Shown here one piece after another: positions 10,672 through 20,073 of a DNA stretch of 39,777 nucleotides. The stretch comes from an uncultured Mycoplasmatota bacterium (GTDB taxonomy: Bacteria > Bacillota_I > Bacilli_A > RF39 > UBA660). The DNA lies in NCBI GenBank assembly GCA_947574085.1, contig CANPIH010000005.1:1-39777 (forward strand), given 5' to 3'. Numbering within the stretch: position 1 is the first letter of the stretch; each line of letters opens with the position of its first letter. The notes under the pieces are model-generated. The model was not told the origin of the DNA. It did not search any database and saw nothing but the letters and a program-made list of their open reading frames with translations. Made by a program: the position numbers and the translations under genes.

Positions 10672-11733
10672 ATGAAAAATAAACAAAAAAAGTTATTATA
10701 TACATTATTATTAAGTTTACTTACTATAAAAATAAGTGGTTGTTCTTACGAAACAAATCAAGATAATAGTACAGCAGAGATAATAAGTGAAGAGGATCTT
10801 TTTAAATTAAAATCTTTGAAAAATATAGAAGAACCTTTAGTTGTTAACAGAACTCCAGAATATATTTCAAAAACTCTACTAAGTGAAAAAAGACAATTTA
10901 AGCAATTTTTAGAAGTTCCAAGTGTGATTGCTCATGAAAACGTTAATATAAGAAAAGCACCAAATTTAGGGGCAGATTTAGCTGGAAAATTAGTAGAAGG
11001 TCAAACTTTAGAATTATTGGAAGAATTGAATAATGGTTGGTACAAAGTCTTATACTACGAAGAAGAATGTTATTTAAGTAGTGATTATACATCAAAGACA
11101 ATAACTTATAAAGTGAATGGAGACATAAAAAAAATATTCTATGCAAAAGATACTATAGATATAGTAATTCCAGCAGAAATAAGTGTTAGTGGATTTGAGG
11201 AGTACGCTACAATTCCTTCATTAGAATGTTTAGAGGTTTATAATGAAACTGAAAATCAATATTTAGTGCAAACAAGTGATTTTATTGGCTTTATAGATAA
11301 AAATTCTCCATTAGAAGAATTGGTTGGAACTTTTGTCGTAGTAGATATTAGTGACCAAAAATTAAAATTATATGAAAACAATAAAATAATTTTGGAAACT
11401 CCTGTTGTGACAGGTAAAACTTCTACTCCCTCTGATGAAGGATTGTTTCAGATTTATAAGTATAAAAAAAATGATTATTTGATAGGTCCTGGATATAAAT
11501 CTTACATAGATATAATGATGTTCTATAATCGTGGGGAAGGACTTCATGATAGTGAAATTAATTACTGTGAAAATGGTAAACAGAATAACCATGGTTGGAG
11601 AAGACCCGAAGAGTTTGGTGGAAATACATATATAAATCATGGTTCTCATGGATGTGTAAACATGCTTAATGATGCAGTTTTTGAAGTATATGAACACACT
11701 TCTATAGGAACAAAAGTTTTGGTAAAAAAATAA
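10672..11733 (+). CDS. Lipoprotein with SH3-like domain and L,D-transpeptidase (YkuD) domain
   Basis: Lipobox-like LTIKISGC; SH3-like VNIRKAPNLGADLAGKLVEGQ; YkuD motif INHGSHGCVNM. Confidence 0.9.
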   Translation: MKNKQKKLLYTLLLSLLTIKISGCSYETNQDNSTAEIISEEDLFKLKSLKNIEEPLVVNRTPEYISKTLLSEKRQFKQFLEVPSVIAHENVNIRKAPNLGADLAGKLVEGQTLELLEELNNGWYKVLYYEEECYLSSDYTSKTITYKVNGDIKKIFYAKDTIDIVIPAEISVSGFEEYATIPSLECLEVYNETENQYLVQTSDFIGFIDKNSPLEELVGTFVVVDISDQKLKLYENNKIILETPVVTGKTSTPSDEGLFQIYKYKKNDYLIGPGYKSYIDIMMFYNRGEGLHDSEINYCENGKQNNHGWRRPEEFGGNTYINHGSHGCVNMLNDAVFEVYEHTSIGTKVLVKK

Positions 11734-11741
11734 AGAAGAAA

Positions 11742-11772
11742 AAGTATTATTAATTCAATAATGCTTTTTTAT
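11742..11772 (+). terminator. Rho-independent terminator
   Basis: AAGTATTATT-AATTC-AATAATGCTTTTTT hairpin plus T-run after the L,D-transpeptidase gene. Confidence 0.7.
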
Positions 11773-11921
11773 TATTTGAATAAAAGAAGGAAGCACTTAT
11801 TTTATAATTAGAAAGATTTATCAATACAAATTTATACAGTGATTTAATGTAAACATATGTAAATTAAAATAACTTTCTTTTAATGATTTGTTATAATGAT
11901 TTTATAAAGGAACGTGAAAAT

Positions 11922-12128
11922 ATGCCAGAAAAATGTAAATTAAAATATCTTAAGATTTGTGAAAATGAAGATTTAGCTTATGAAATAATTGATAAATGGA
12001 ATGTATATTTAAATCAAAATATTTTTACTTCTAAAGAAGAAAAGTTAAAAAAAATAGAAAACATTAAAAGCAAAGATTTGAAATTATATCAAGCCATGAA
12101 GGAGGATATAGATGCCGAATTATACTGA
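11922..12128 (+). CDS. Small hypothetical protein (68 aa), overlaps the next gene
   Basis: ATG at 11922 with AAAGGAACG upstream; stop overlaps the downstream ATG by 17 nt. Confidence 0.75.
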   Translation: MPEKCKLKYLKICENEDLAYEIIDKWNVYLNQNIFTSKEEKLKKIENIKSKDLKLYQAMKEDIDAELY

Positions 12129-13539
12129 ATTTCTTCCATACTTTATAGAATTAGATAGAATCTGTGAAGAAAAAAACTGGGATTATAAAACTATTCAGGC
12201 TTTGAAACAATGGATTCTATTTATTATATGTTTTTATAAACCTAGTAATGATATTTTAAATCATTTTAGTGTAGAAGAATATATAAAATATAATTTTGAA
12301 AAATTAAAGCAAACAAAAGATATAAAAGTATTAGAATTAGAAGAAATACTTGTAAATCCTCAGTGTTCATTATATAAATATATTGAAAAAATATCGCTTA
12401 ATATAAATAAGTTAACAATGCGCTTTTCAAAAAAAGAAAAAAATTTTATTTCAGACGAAAATGGGGAATACTATTTGTCAGCAACAGGAGTATGTCGTGG
12501 TGGTAAAACAATTGAATTGGTAGATAAGCCAGTAGTAGCTCTTACTTTACAACACGAATTGCAACACATAAATCAAAATTATGTTTATCCAAGTGAATTT
12601 CCATTTGCAAATGATATGTTAAAAATGCTAAATGAGGGGGAAGGTGAATATCATTCTCATCTTTTAGACAAAAGCATGGATTTCTTTCCTATAGAAGAAA
12701 AAGGTTCCTATTATACTTACTATCTTGTATATACGTTATTAATGTTTGCTATTCCAAAAGAAATGCATGATTCTTGGAACAAAATATATAACATATCCTA
12801 TGACTCTTATATTTTTTCGAATATATTTAAAGATATAATTGATTCAGAAGAAAATAGAAATAATTTTTCTTGTATATTTTCTTTGGCAACTCTTATTGTG
12901 GCTTCTTGTAATTTTGAACATACAAAAGAAATATTTAACATTTCAACAGAAACAAGTATAAATCGTTGTTCGAAAGAGATAAAAAAATGGGATCAGTCTA
13001 TTTCGTCCGAATTAGTGTCAAAAAGAAAACAAAATTTAGAAGGTTTACAATACCACATTGAAGCAGTAAATGAAAAAATAAATATATTACAGAATCCTGA
13101 TTTATTACAAGCAAAATATTTAAAGATTATTTCCGATGAAAAAGAGCTTATAGCAAATGAACCGAAAGAAGTGCAAGAGGAATTACTTTATGAATTGAAA
13201 TTATTTACTTTGGAAAAATTTGAATCTATTTTAAAAGAAGAGGTAAAAAAAGGAGAAGATAGTATTCAAAAATATCAAAATAAAAAAGAACAAACTCCAC
13301 AAGAAATTTTAGGAGAATATGATTATAAACAATACCAATATTATCAATTTGGAATGGAATTAGGCAAAAAAATGCAAGTATTGTTAAAACAGGAATTAAC
13401 ATTTCTAGAAATTTTTGAACAATTTCTAGAAAAAATTGAAAGTTATTTAATTGAAAGAAAAGATTCTAGATTAGAGGAGAAACTTTATTTTATCAATGAA
13501 ATAAGAAAGAACTGCTTGATAAACTCTAAGAAAATTTAG
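12112..13539 (+). CDS. Uncharacterised putative zinc metallopeptidase (HExxH)
   Basis: LQHELQHINQNY, then LNEGEGEYH as candidate third ligand; strong AAGGAGG RBS; charged helical C-terminal half. Confidence 0.7.
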   Translation: MPNYTEFLPYFIELDRICEEKNWDYKTIQALKQWILFIICFYKPSNDILNHFSVEEYIKYNFEKLKQTKDIKVLELEEILVNPQCSLYKYIEKISLNINKLTMRFSKKEKNFISDENGEYYLSATGVCRGGKTIELVDKPVVALTLQHELQHINQNYVYPSEFPFANDMLKMLNEGEGEYHSHLLDKSMDFFPIEEKGSYYTYYLVYTLLMFAIPKEMHDSWNKIYNISYDSYIFSNIFKDIIDSEENRNNFSCIFSLATLIVASCNFEHTKEIFNISTETSINRCSKEIKKWDQSISSELVSKRKQNLEGLQYHIEAVNEKINILQNPDLLQAKYLKIISDEKELIANEPKEVQEELLYELKLFTLEKFESILKEEVKKGEDSIQKYQNKKEQTPQEILGEYDYKQYQYYQFGMELGKKMQVLLKQELTFLEIFEQFLEKIESYLIERKDSRLEEKLYFINEIRKNCLINSKKI

Positions 13540-13798
13540 ACCATAGGAGTGTAAGGGCATTTCTTGTTTTTTAGGGAAATAAATGTTAGATAAATGAACT
13601 ACGTAGTTTTATTTTATATTACTTTATATTGTTTTGTATTGTTTAGTGTTAAAAAAATAAATTTGTGACTTTTATTGTCCCCAAGCAAAAAGTTGATTAT
13701 TAACCTATCAAATTTATCGCATGAGACGAATTCATAGACTATGTGTACTAATAATTAGGCTGAGAGTTATCATAATAATAATGAATGGAGGTCACAAA

Positions 13799-14069
13799 AT
13801 GTTTAAATTAATATCAAAATATAGACCAAGTGGAGACCACCCCCCCAAGCAATAGATAAGTTGGTAGAGGGAATTAATAATGGCAAGAAAGAGCAGGTTT
13901 TACTAGGAGCTACCGGGACTGGTAAGACTTTCACAATTGCCAATGTAATCGCAAAAACGAACAAGCCAACCCTTGTTTAACACACAATAAAACACTTGCT
14001 GGACAACTTTATGCGGAACTCAAGGAGATATTCCCAGAAAATCACGTAGAGTATTTTATTTCGTATTAT
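13799..14069 (+). pseudogene. Duplicated 5' fragment of uvrB (truncated, two frameshifts)
   Basis: 194 nt (13864-14057) identical to 16254-16447 in uvrB. Has a C7 tract (net +2 nt) and the same GTTTAAC lesion; uvrB similarity ends near 14069. Confidence 0.92.
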
Positions 14070-14096
14070 AGAAACACTCCTAAAATCCTTATATTA

Positions 14097-14192
14097 AGTG
14101 CCATTTAATATCATTTAATTCAGAAAAAAAGAACTAAATATCACTAAGTAATATTAGATGAATAAATATAATTTGTGGCCAACATTCGTGTC
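14097..14192. repeat. Left end repeats of the small island
   Basis: AGTGCCATTTAATATCATTTA (14097-14117) and AATTTGTGGCCAACATTCGTGT (14170-14191) recur at 16036-16056 and 16060-16081. Confidence 0.75.
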
Positions 14193-14385
14193 TTAATTAT
14201 ATCATTAAAAGAGTATATGATAAAATAATTAGAATCTGCAAAAGATGCATAAAAAGATTGAGATAGAAAAGTAAAGAAACTTAAAATTCTAACAAATAGT
14301 TTTTACGGAAAAATAGAGAAACAACCATTTAAATAAAAACTACACATATTGACATAGTTCTTAATTCGGTATAATATATAAATGG

Positions 14386-15780
14386 GTGATCAAAATAGAT
14401 TATTTAACAGTAAAAGAGGCATCTATATTATGGAATATTAGTGAAAGAAGAATAGTTAATCTTTTAAATAACAACCGTATATCTGGTGCTTTTAAAACGG
14501 GTAGGAGGTGGAATATTCCTAAAGACACACGTAAACCTATTGATAAAAGAACAAACTATGCTAAAGAACAAGATGATAGAAAAATTGTTGTAGTTGCGGG
14601 TATAAATTCTGAAATTGGTGTTGAACTTTCTAAAATACTACTTGAAAAAGGTTTTTATATTATAGGTTTGTATCAAGAGGGGAGCTTTGTTGATAAAACT
14701 TTACAAAAAGAAAATATTAAATTACAACCTGTTGATTATTTTAAACGAGAAACTCTTATACAGGCAGTAAATGAGATAAAAAAAGATATTTATGGCTTTA
14801 TCTTTATGGAAATATTCTTTGAGCTTGAGGATTCTTTGGATTTTGATTATGACCAGTTTGAAAAAAGTTATCAAGTTAATTTATTTGCCGTTAATTTATT
14901 AGTTCGTGAAATTGTTAAAAAAATGAACTTTGAATCAAGTATAGTTTTTGTTAATAGTATTGAGGCTTATCGTGGTTCTTTTGGAGCAAGCGCTTATGCC
15001 TCTGCTCAGGCTGCTAAAGAAAATTTAATGAAAACATTTGCTAATATTTATACAGAAATGTATGGAGTAAGAGTTAATTCTGTTGTTGCGGGTTGGATTG
15101 GTGGAGTAATGGAAACTGATGATACATTTAATAAAACAAAAGATTCTATTCCAATGAAACGGCTTGGTTATCCACATGAAATAGCAGACGATATTTATTT
15201 AATGTTAACAAGACATAAATATTCTAATGGAACATCTTTAGTGTCTGATGGTGGATATTTATCATTTGATGAACAATCTAAAACAGAGGATTTAGATTCA
15301 GGAAAATTTTATCGTATTTTAGATAAGTTTTTTACAGAAACAAAAAAAGGCTCTGAAATGTGGATTATTTCGACAATGATGGACAATGAATGGAATGAAG
15401 ACCCTGCTGAAAGAAAATTTATTCAAAGTAACTTTGATGCAGTTGACCGTGGAGTTAAAATGGAACGTATTTTTCTTTTTAGCAAAAAGAATTTAAACAA
15501 ATATAAGAAAAATAAATATATTCAAAGATACTTATCTTGTAATAAAATTAAAACAAACTTTGTAGATTTAGATTTAGTACAGGAAAGATATCCAGAGCTT
15601 TTGAAAGTTGTAAAAGAAGGATGGATAGGTATAGATGACTATGCACTTTTGGTAGATTTGCCTAGCGATGGAACATCTAGAGGATATGTAACTATGAATA
15701 AAAAAGAAATTGCCAAAGCTAAAGAATGCTTTAAAAAGTTACATAAATTAGCTGTCTCTTTAAAAGAAGTTATGAAATAA
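14386..15780 (+). CDS. HTH (excisionase/MerR-like) fused to SDR-like Rossmann domain plus unassigned C-terminal domain
   Basis: N-terminal YLTVKEASILWNISERRIVNLLNNNRISGAFKTGRRWNIPKD; SDR-like VVVAGINSEIGVELSKILLEKGF, VNSIEAYRGSFGASAYASAQAAKENL and SLVSDGGYLSF; about 165 further residues without a recognised family. Confidence 0.85.
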   Translation: MIKIDYLTVKEASILWNISERRIVNLLNNNRISGAFKTGRRWNIPKDTRKPIDKRTNYAKEQDDRKIVVVAGINSEIGVELSKILLEKGFYIIGLYQEGSFVDKTLQKENIKLQPVDYFKRETLIQAVNEIKKDIYGFIFMEIFFELEDSLDFDYDQFEKSYQVNLFAVNLLVREIVKKMNFESSIVFVNSIEAYRGSFGASAYASAQAAKENLMKTFANIYTEMYGVRVNSVVAGWIGGVMETDDTFNKTKDSIPMKRLGYPHEIADDIYLMLTRHKYSNGTSLVSDGGYLSFDEQSKTEDLDSGKFYRILDKFFTETKKGSEMWIISTMMDNEWNEDPAERKFIQSNFDAVDRGVKMERIFLFSKKNLNKYKKNKYIQRYLSCNKIKTNFVDLDLVQERYPELLKVVKEGWIGIDDYALLVDLPSDGTSRGYVTMNKKEIAKAKECFKKLHKLAVSLKEVMK

Positions 15781-15799
15781 TTAATTAAAATAGGTTAGT

Positions 15800-15926
15800 T
15801 ATTGATTACGCAAATGAATTAAATAGTTATATTGATAGAGTTAAACCAGAAGAAATATTACACAATTTATTGACACCAATAGTGGAAGATTTGAACACGA
15901 ATTTAATGATTAATAGATATGTATAA
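15800..15926 (+). pseudogene. C-terminal ORF remnant of unknown gene
   Basis: Open frame LVIDYANELNSYIDRVKPEEILHNLLTPIVEDLNTNLMINRYV* with no start codon or upstream coding continuity. Confidence 0.4.
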
Positions 15927-16035
15927 AAAATAGTAAAAATGATAAAAATAATTACGAGGGAACATACAGGTGTTTCCTTGTTTTGTTTTAAAATAAGTGT
16001 TAAAATATATTATTAGAAATTGGCTTGTATCATAC

Positions 16036-16155
16036 AGTGTTATTTAGTATCATTTAGTAAATTTGTGGCCGACATTCGTGTTCAAGTAAAAAAGTCAGAT
16101 TTTGAAGCACTAAAAATTAGTCAGGACACAAATTTTTGAATTTTGGACACGAATA
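16036..16155. repeat. Right end repeats plus inverted half-sites upstream of uvrB
   Basis: AGTGTTATTTAGTATCATTTA, AATTTGTGGCCGACATTCGTGTTC, then inverted GGACACAAATTTTT and GGACACGAATATT. Confidence 0.7.
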
Positions 16156-16190
16156 TTCTGGCTGACTGTAGTCATAACAAGGAGGGCAAA

Positions 16191-18139
16191 ATGTTTAAAT
16201 TAATATCAAAATATAAACCAAGTGGAGACCAACCCCAAGCAATAGATAAGTTAGTAGAGGGAATTAATAATGGCAAGAAAGAGCAGGTTTTACTAGGAGC
16301 TACCGGGACTGGTAAGACTTTCACAATTGCCAATGTAATCGCAAAAACGAACAAGCCAACCCTTGTTTAACACACAATAAAACACTTGCTGGACAACTTT
16401 ATGCGGAACTCAAGGAGATATTCCCAGAAAATCACGTAGAGTATTTTGTTTCTTATTATGATTACTATCAACCTGAAGCCTATGTTCCCAGTAGTGACAC
16501 TTATATTGAAAAAGATTCTTCTATTAATGATGAAATAGATGAATTGCGCCATGCGGCTACTTCTTCGCTAATCAATAATCCTGATACAATTGTAGTATCT
16601 AGTGTTTCTTGTATTTATGGTATAGGGGAAAAAGAAGAATATATTAACAAAATGTTAATTTTAACGGTTGGAGACACCATAAATAGAAATACGATTATTA
16701 ATAAATTAGTCGATATGACGTATGAACGAAGTGATATGGATTTTCATCGTGGAACTTTTCGGGTACGTGGAGATGTTATTGACATTGTTCCAATAAATGA
16801 GCATGCAAATGGTATTCGTATTGAATTGTTTGGGGATGAAGTTGAACGTATTTATAGTTTTGATCCAGTTACAGGAGCCATTGTTCAAAACAAAAAAACG
16901 ATAACAATATCTCCAGCCAGTCACTTTGTTACAAGTAATGAAAAGATGCAAGAAGCTATAAAGCGAATTGAAGCAGAACTTGAAGTTCGATTAGATGAAT
17001 TAAAAAAAGATAATAAGTTATTAGAAGAACAAAGACTTCGCGAGCGAACGCTTTACGATTTAGAGATGTTAAAAGAAACAGGCTTTTGCAATGGAGTAGA
17101 AAATTATTCAAGACACTTAGCGTTACGAGATAAAGGAGAAACTCCTACTTGTTTAATTGATTTTTTTCCCCAAGACTTTTTACTTGTTGTGGATGAATCT
17201 CATGTAACTTTACCACAAGTTCGAGGAATGTATAATGGAGATAGAATGAGAAAACAAACTCTTGTGGATTATGGGTTTCGCCTTCCTAGCGCTTTAGACA
17301 ACCGTCCATTAAAGTATGAAGAATTTGAAAATAAAATTAATCAAGCTATTTATGTATCTGCTACACCTGGTGATTACGAATTAGAACGTACTCAAGGAAA
17401 ATTTATTGAACAAATAATTCGTCCGACTGGTCTTTTAGATCCGACCATTGAAATAAAAGCAACTGAGGGTCAAATTGATGATATAATTAACGAAATTCAA
17501 ATACGTAAAGAAAAAAACGAAAGAGTTTTAATTACAACATTAACTATTCGTATGAGTGAAGAATTAACAAATTATTTAAAAGAAATGAATATCAAAGTAG
17601 CTTATTTGCATAGTGAAATTAAAACTTTGGAACGACTTAAGATTATCCAAGAGCTTCGTTTGGGAATTTATGATTGTGTAGTAGGCATCAATTTACTTCG
17701 TGAAGGATTAGACATTCCAGAAGTAAGTTTAATATGTATTTTAGATGCTGATAAACAAGGTTTTTTGCGAAGCAGTAGAAGTCTTATTCAAACAATTGGA
17801 CGAGCTGCTCGAAATGCAAATGGACATGTTATTTTATACGCTGATACTCTTTCTGAAGCTATGGAATACGCTATAAAAGAAACAAAAAGACGTCGAGAAA
17901 TTCAGGAAACATTTAATCAGCAGAATGGTATTATACCAAAAACAATTGAAAAAGAAATTAAAGAAGTTATCAGTAACCAAATAGATGAAAATTCCAAAAA
18001 AGAAGTAAAAATGAGCAAAAAGGAAAAAGAGCAATATATGCTTCGAATAGAAGAAGAAATGAAAAAAGCTGCAAAAAATTTGGATTTTGAGCGTGCTATG
18101 GAGTTAAGAAACATATTATTTGAAATGAAAAGCGAATAA
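16191..18139 (+). pseudogene. uvrB: Excinuclease ABC subunit B, interrupted by a 1-nt frameshift
   Basis: ATG 16191 (AAGGAGG upstream): [24 protein letters not shown]...[24 protein letters not shown]. Coding resumes one frame over as [52 protein letters not shown] and stays open to 18139. Confidence 0.93.
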
Positions 18140-18347
18140 TAGTAAAAAAGTATTGTAATAAATTTCTTGAAATATTTTATTGTAAGGAATATAATACTGT
18201 TGCTTAAAAAGCAAAATTGAAATTAATTTACTAATTATCTAGTTAAAAGTCGAAATAATTTTAATCCAAAAAAATTATTATGTGTTTCATTTTAAAAGAA
18301 ACTATTTTGTATTTGTAAAATTATTAAATAAAGAGGAAGTGTAATTT

Positions 18348-19964
18348 ATGGAAAAAACATATATTTTTGGACATCAAAAGCCAGATACTGATTCAGTTTG
18401 TGCAAGTATTGGTTTATCTTATTTAAAAAATGAGTTAGGCTTTAATACGACTCCTAGAGTTTTAGGACATTTGAACAATGAAACAAAGTTTGTATTAAAC
18501 TATTTTGGAATAAAAGAACCAGAATATTTAAACGATGTAAAAGTTCAAGTACGAAATATGAAATACAATAAAAATGCTATCATAAAAGAAAAAGCTTCAA
18601 TAAAAGATGCTTTTAATCTTATGCAACAAGAAGAAGAAACAGGAGTTTGTGTTGTTGATGAATCAAACAAATTAAAAGGGCTTGTTACATTAAAAGAGTT
18701 AGCAAAGCATTTAATTATGGGAGAAAAAAATCGACTTTTTACTAATATTTCCAATATTGCAAAAGCATTAAATGGAGAAGTTGTTTTACATTTTTCTGAT
18801 GAAATAATTGGAAATATTTTTACTGCAACCTATCAGAGCAAAACAATTATTGATAGTGTTACGTTTACTTGTAATGACATTTTAATTGTAGGAGATCGTT
18901 ATAAAGTTTTAGAGTATGCTATAATATCAAAAGTAAAGCTAATTATCATCACAGGAGGACATTCTATTGACGAAAATTTACTTATAAAAGCAAAAGAAAA
19001 TAAAGTAAGTATAATAAAAACCAATTTAGACACGTATCATACTTCAAGTAATTTAATTCTTTCAAATTATATAGCGACTATTTTAACAGATTCTTTTCCA
19101 ATAACAATAAATAATCTTGATTATCGAACTGATTTTTTAGAATTATGTGAAAAATTAGGACATAGCAATTATCCTGTTTTAAATAAATCTGGAAAATGTT
19201 TAGGTTTATTAAATATGAATGATATGAATCAATATGAAAAATTACACGTTGTTTTAGTAGACCACAATGGATTTAGTCAAAGCGTTGATGGTATAGAGGA
19301 AGCAATAATTGATGAAATTATAGATCATCACAATCTATTGAACATTGGAACCACTGTACCTATTAATTTTCGTAGTATGCCTGTTGGAAGTACTTGTACA
19401 ATTATTTATCATATGTATTTAGAAAATGGAGTGAAAATTCCAAAAGAAATAGCTGGTATTATGTTGTCAGCTATACTTTCTGATACGCTTTTGTTAAAGT
19501 CAGTAACCACAACAGATAAAGACAGAAAAGTAGTTGAAGAACTAGCAAAAATAGCTAAAATTGATATCAAAACTTACGGCCATGAAATGGTAAAAGCTGG
19601 TTTTTCTATTAAAGGAAAAAAAGCAGAAGACTTATTAGAAGAAGATATTAAAACTTTTACTGTAAATAACAAAACGATTGGAATTAGTCAAATATTTACA
19701 ATGGATTATGAAGATATTGCCTCCGATATGGAAGTCTTTATTGATAAAATTGACAAATTAGCCATGGATCGTTTTCATATGGTTATTACTTTAATTACAG
19801 ATATAGAAAAAAATGGCTCTTATGTTTTTTTTGATAGGAAATCAGAAAATATAGTAAAAGACATTTTTAATAATGATAATTTTCAAGAAGGAGATTATGT
19901 TCAAGATCTATTATCACGAAAAAAACAATTAGTTCCTAATGTGATGGAAACTTTAGAAAAATAA
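18348..19964 (+). CDS. Manganese-dependent inorganic pyrophosphatase with CBS/DRTGG regulatory insert
   Basis: GHQKPDTDSVCAS, DEIIDHHN (DHH), CBS-like segments between the catalytic motifs. Confidence 0.93.
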   Translation: MEKTYIFGHQKPDTDSVCASIGLSYLKNELGFNTTPRVLGHLNNETKFVLNYFGIKEPEYLNDVKVQVRNMKYNKNAIIKEKASIKDAFNLMQQEEETGVCVVDESNKLKGLVTLKELAKHLIMGEKNRLFTNISNIAKALNGEVVLHFSDEIIGNIFTATYQSKTIIDSVTFTCNDILIVGDRYKVLEYAIISKVKLIIITGGHSIDENLLIKAKENKVSIIKTNLDTYHTSSNLILSNYIATILTDSFPITINNLDYRTDFLELCEKLGHSNYPVLNKSGKCLGLLNMNDMNQYEKLHVVLVDHNGFSQSVDGIEEAIIDEIIDHHNLLNIGTTVPINFRSMPVGSTCTIIYHMYLENGVKIPKEIAGIMLSAILSDTLLLKSVTTTDKDRKVVEELAKIAKIDIKTYGHEMVKAGFSIKGKKAEDLLEEDIKTFTVNNKTIGISQIFTMDYEDIASDMEVFIDKIDKLAMDRFHMVITLITDIEKNGSYVFFDRKSENIVKDIFNNDNFQEGDYVQDLLSRKKQLVPNVMETLEK

Positions 19965-20073
19965 CAACACTAGTTGTTTTTTAAATTTTTTACCAACTTA
20001 ATTCTCCCTGTTGCAAATTGAAATTGCTTATGTTATGATAGTAATGTATAAGAATAAAGGGAGTGGCTTAAGT

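Noticed and set aside
13835-13860. C7 tract in the left uvrB fragment as a phase-variation switch
   Set aside because: It lies in a truncated fragment that also carries the downstream frameshift, so changing tract length would not restore a full protein.
16360-16380. Programmed frameshift in uvrB
   Set aside because: Codons CTT GTT TAA do not form an X_XXY_YYZ heptamer, a +1 shift reaches another stop quickly, and only three Ts are present, so slippage is unlikely; a plain 1-nt deletion fits better.
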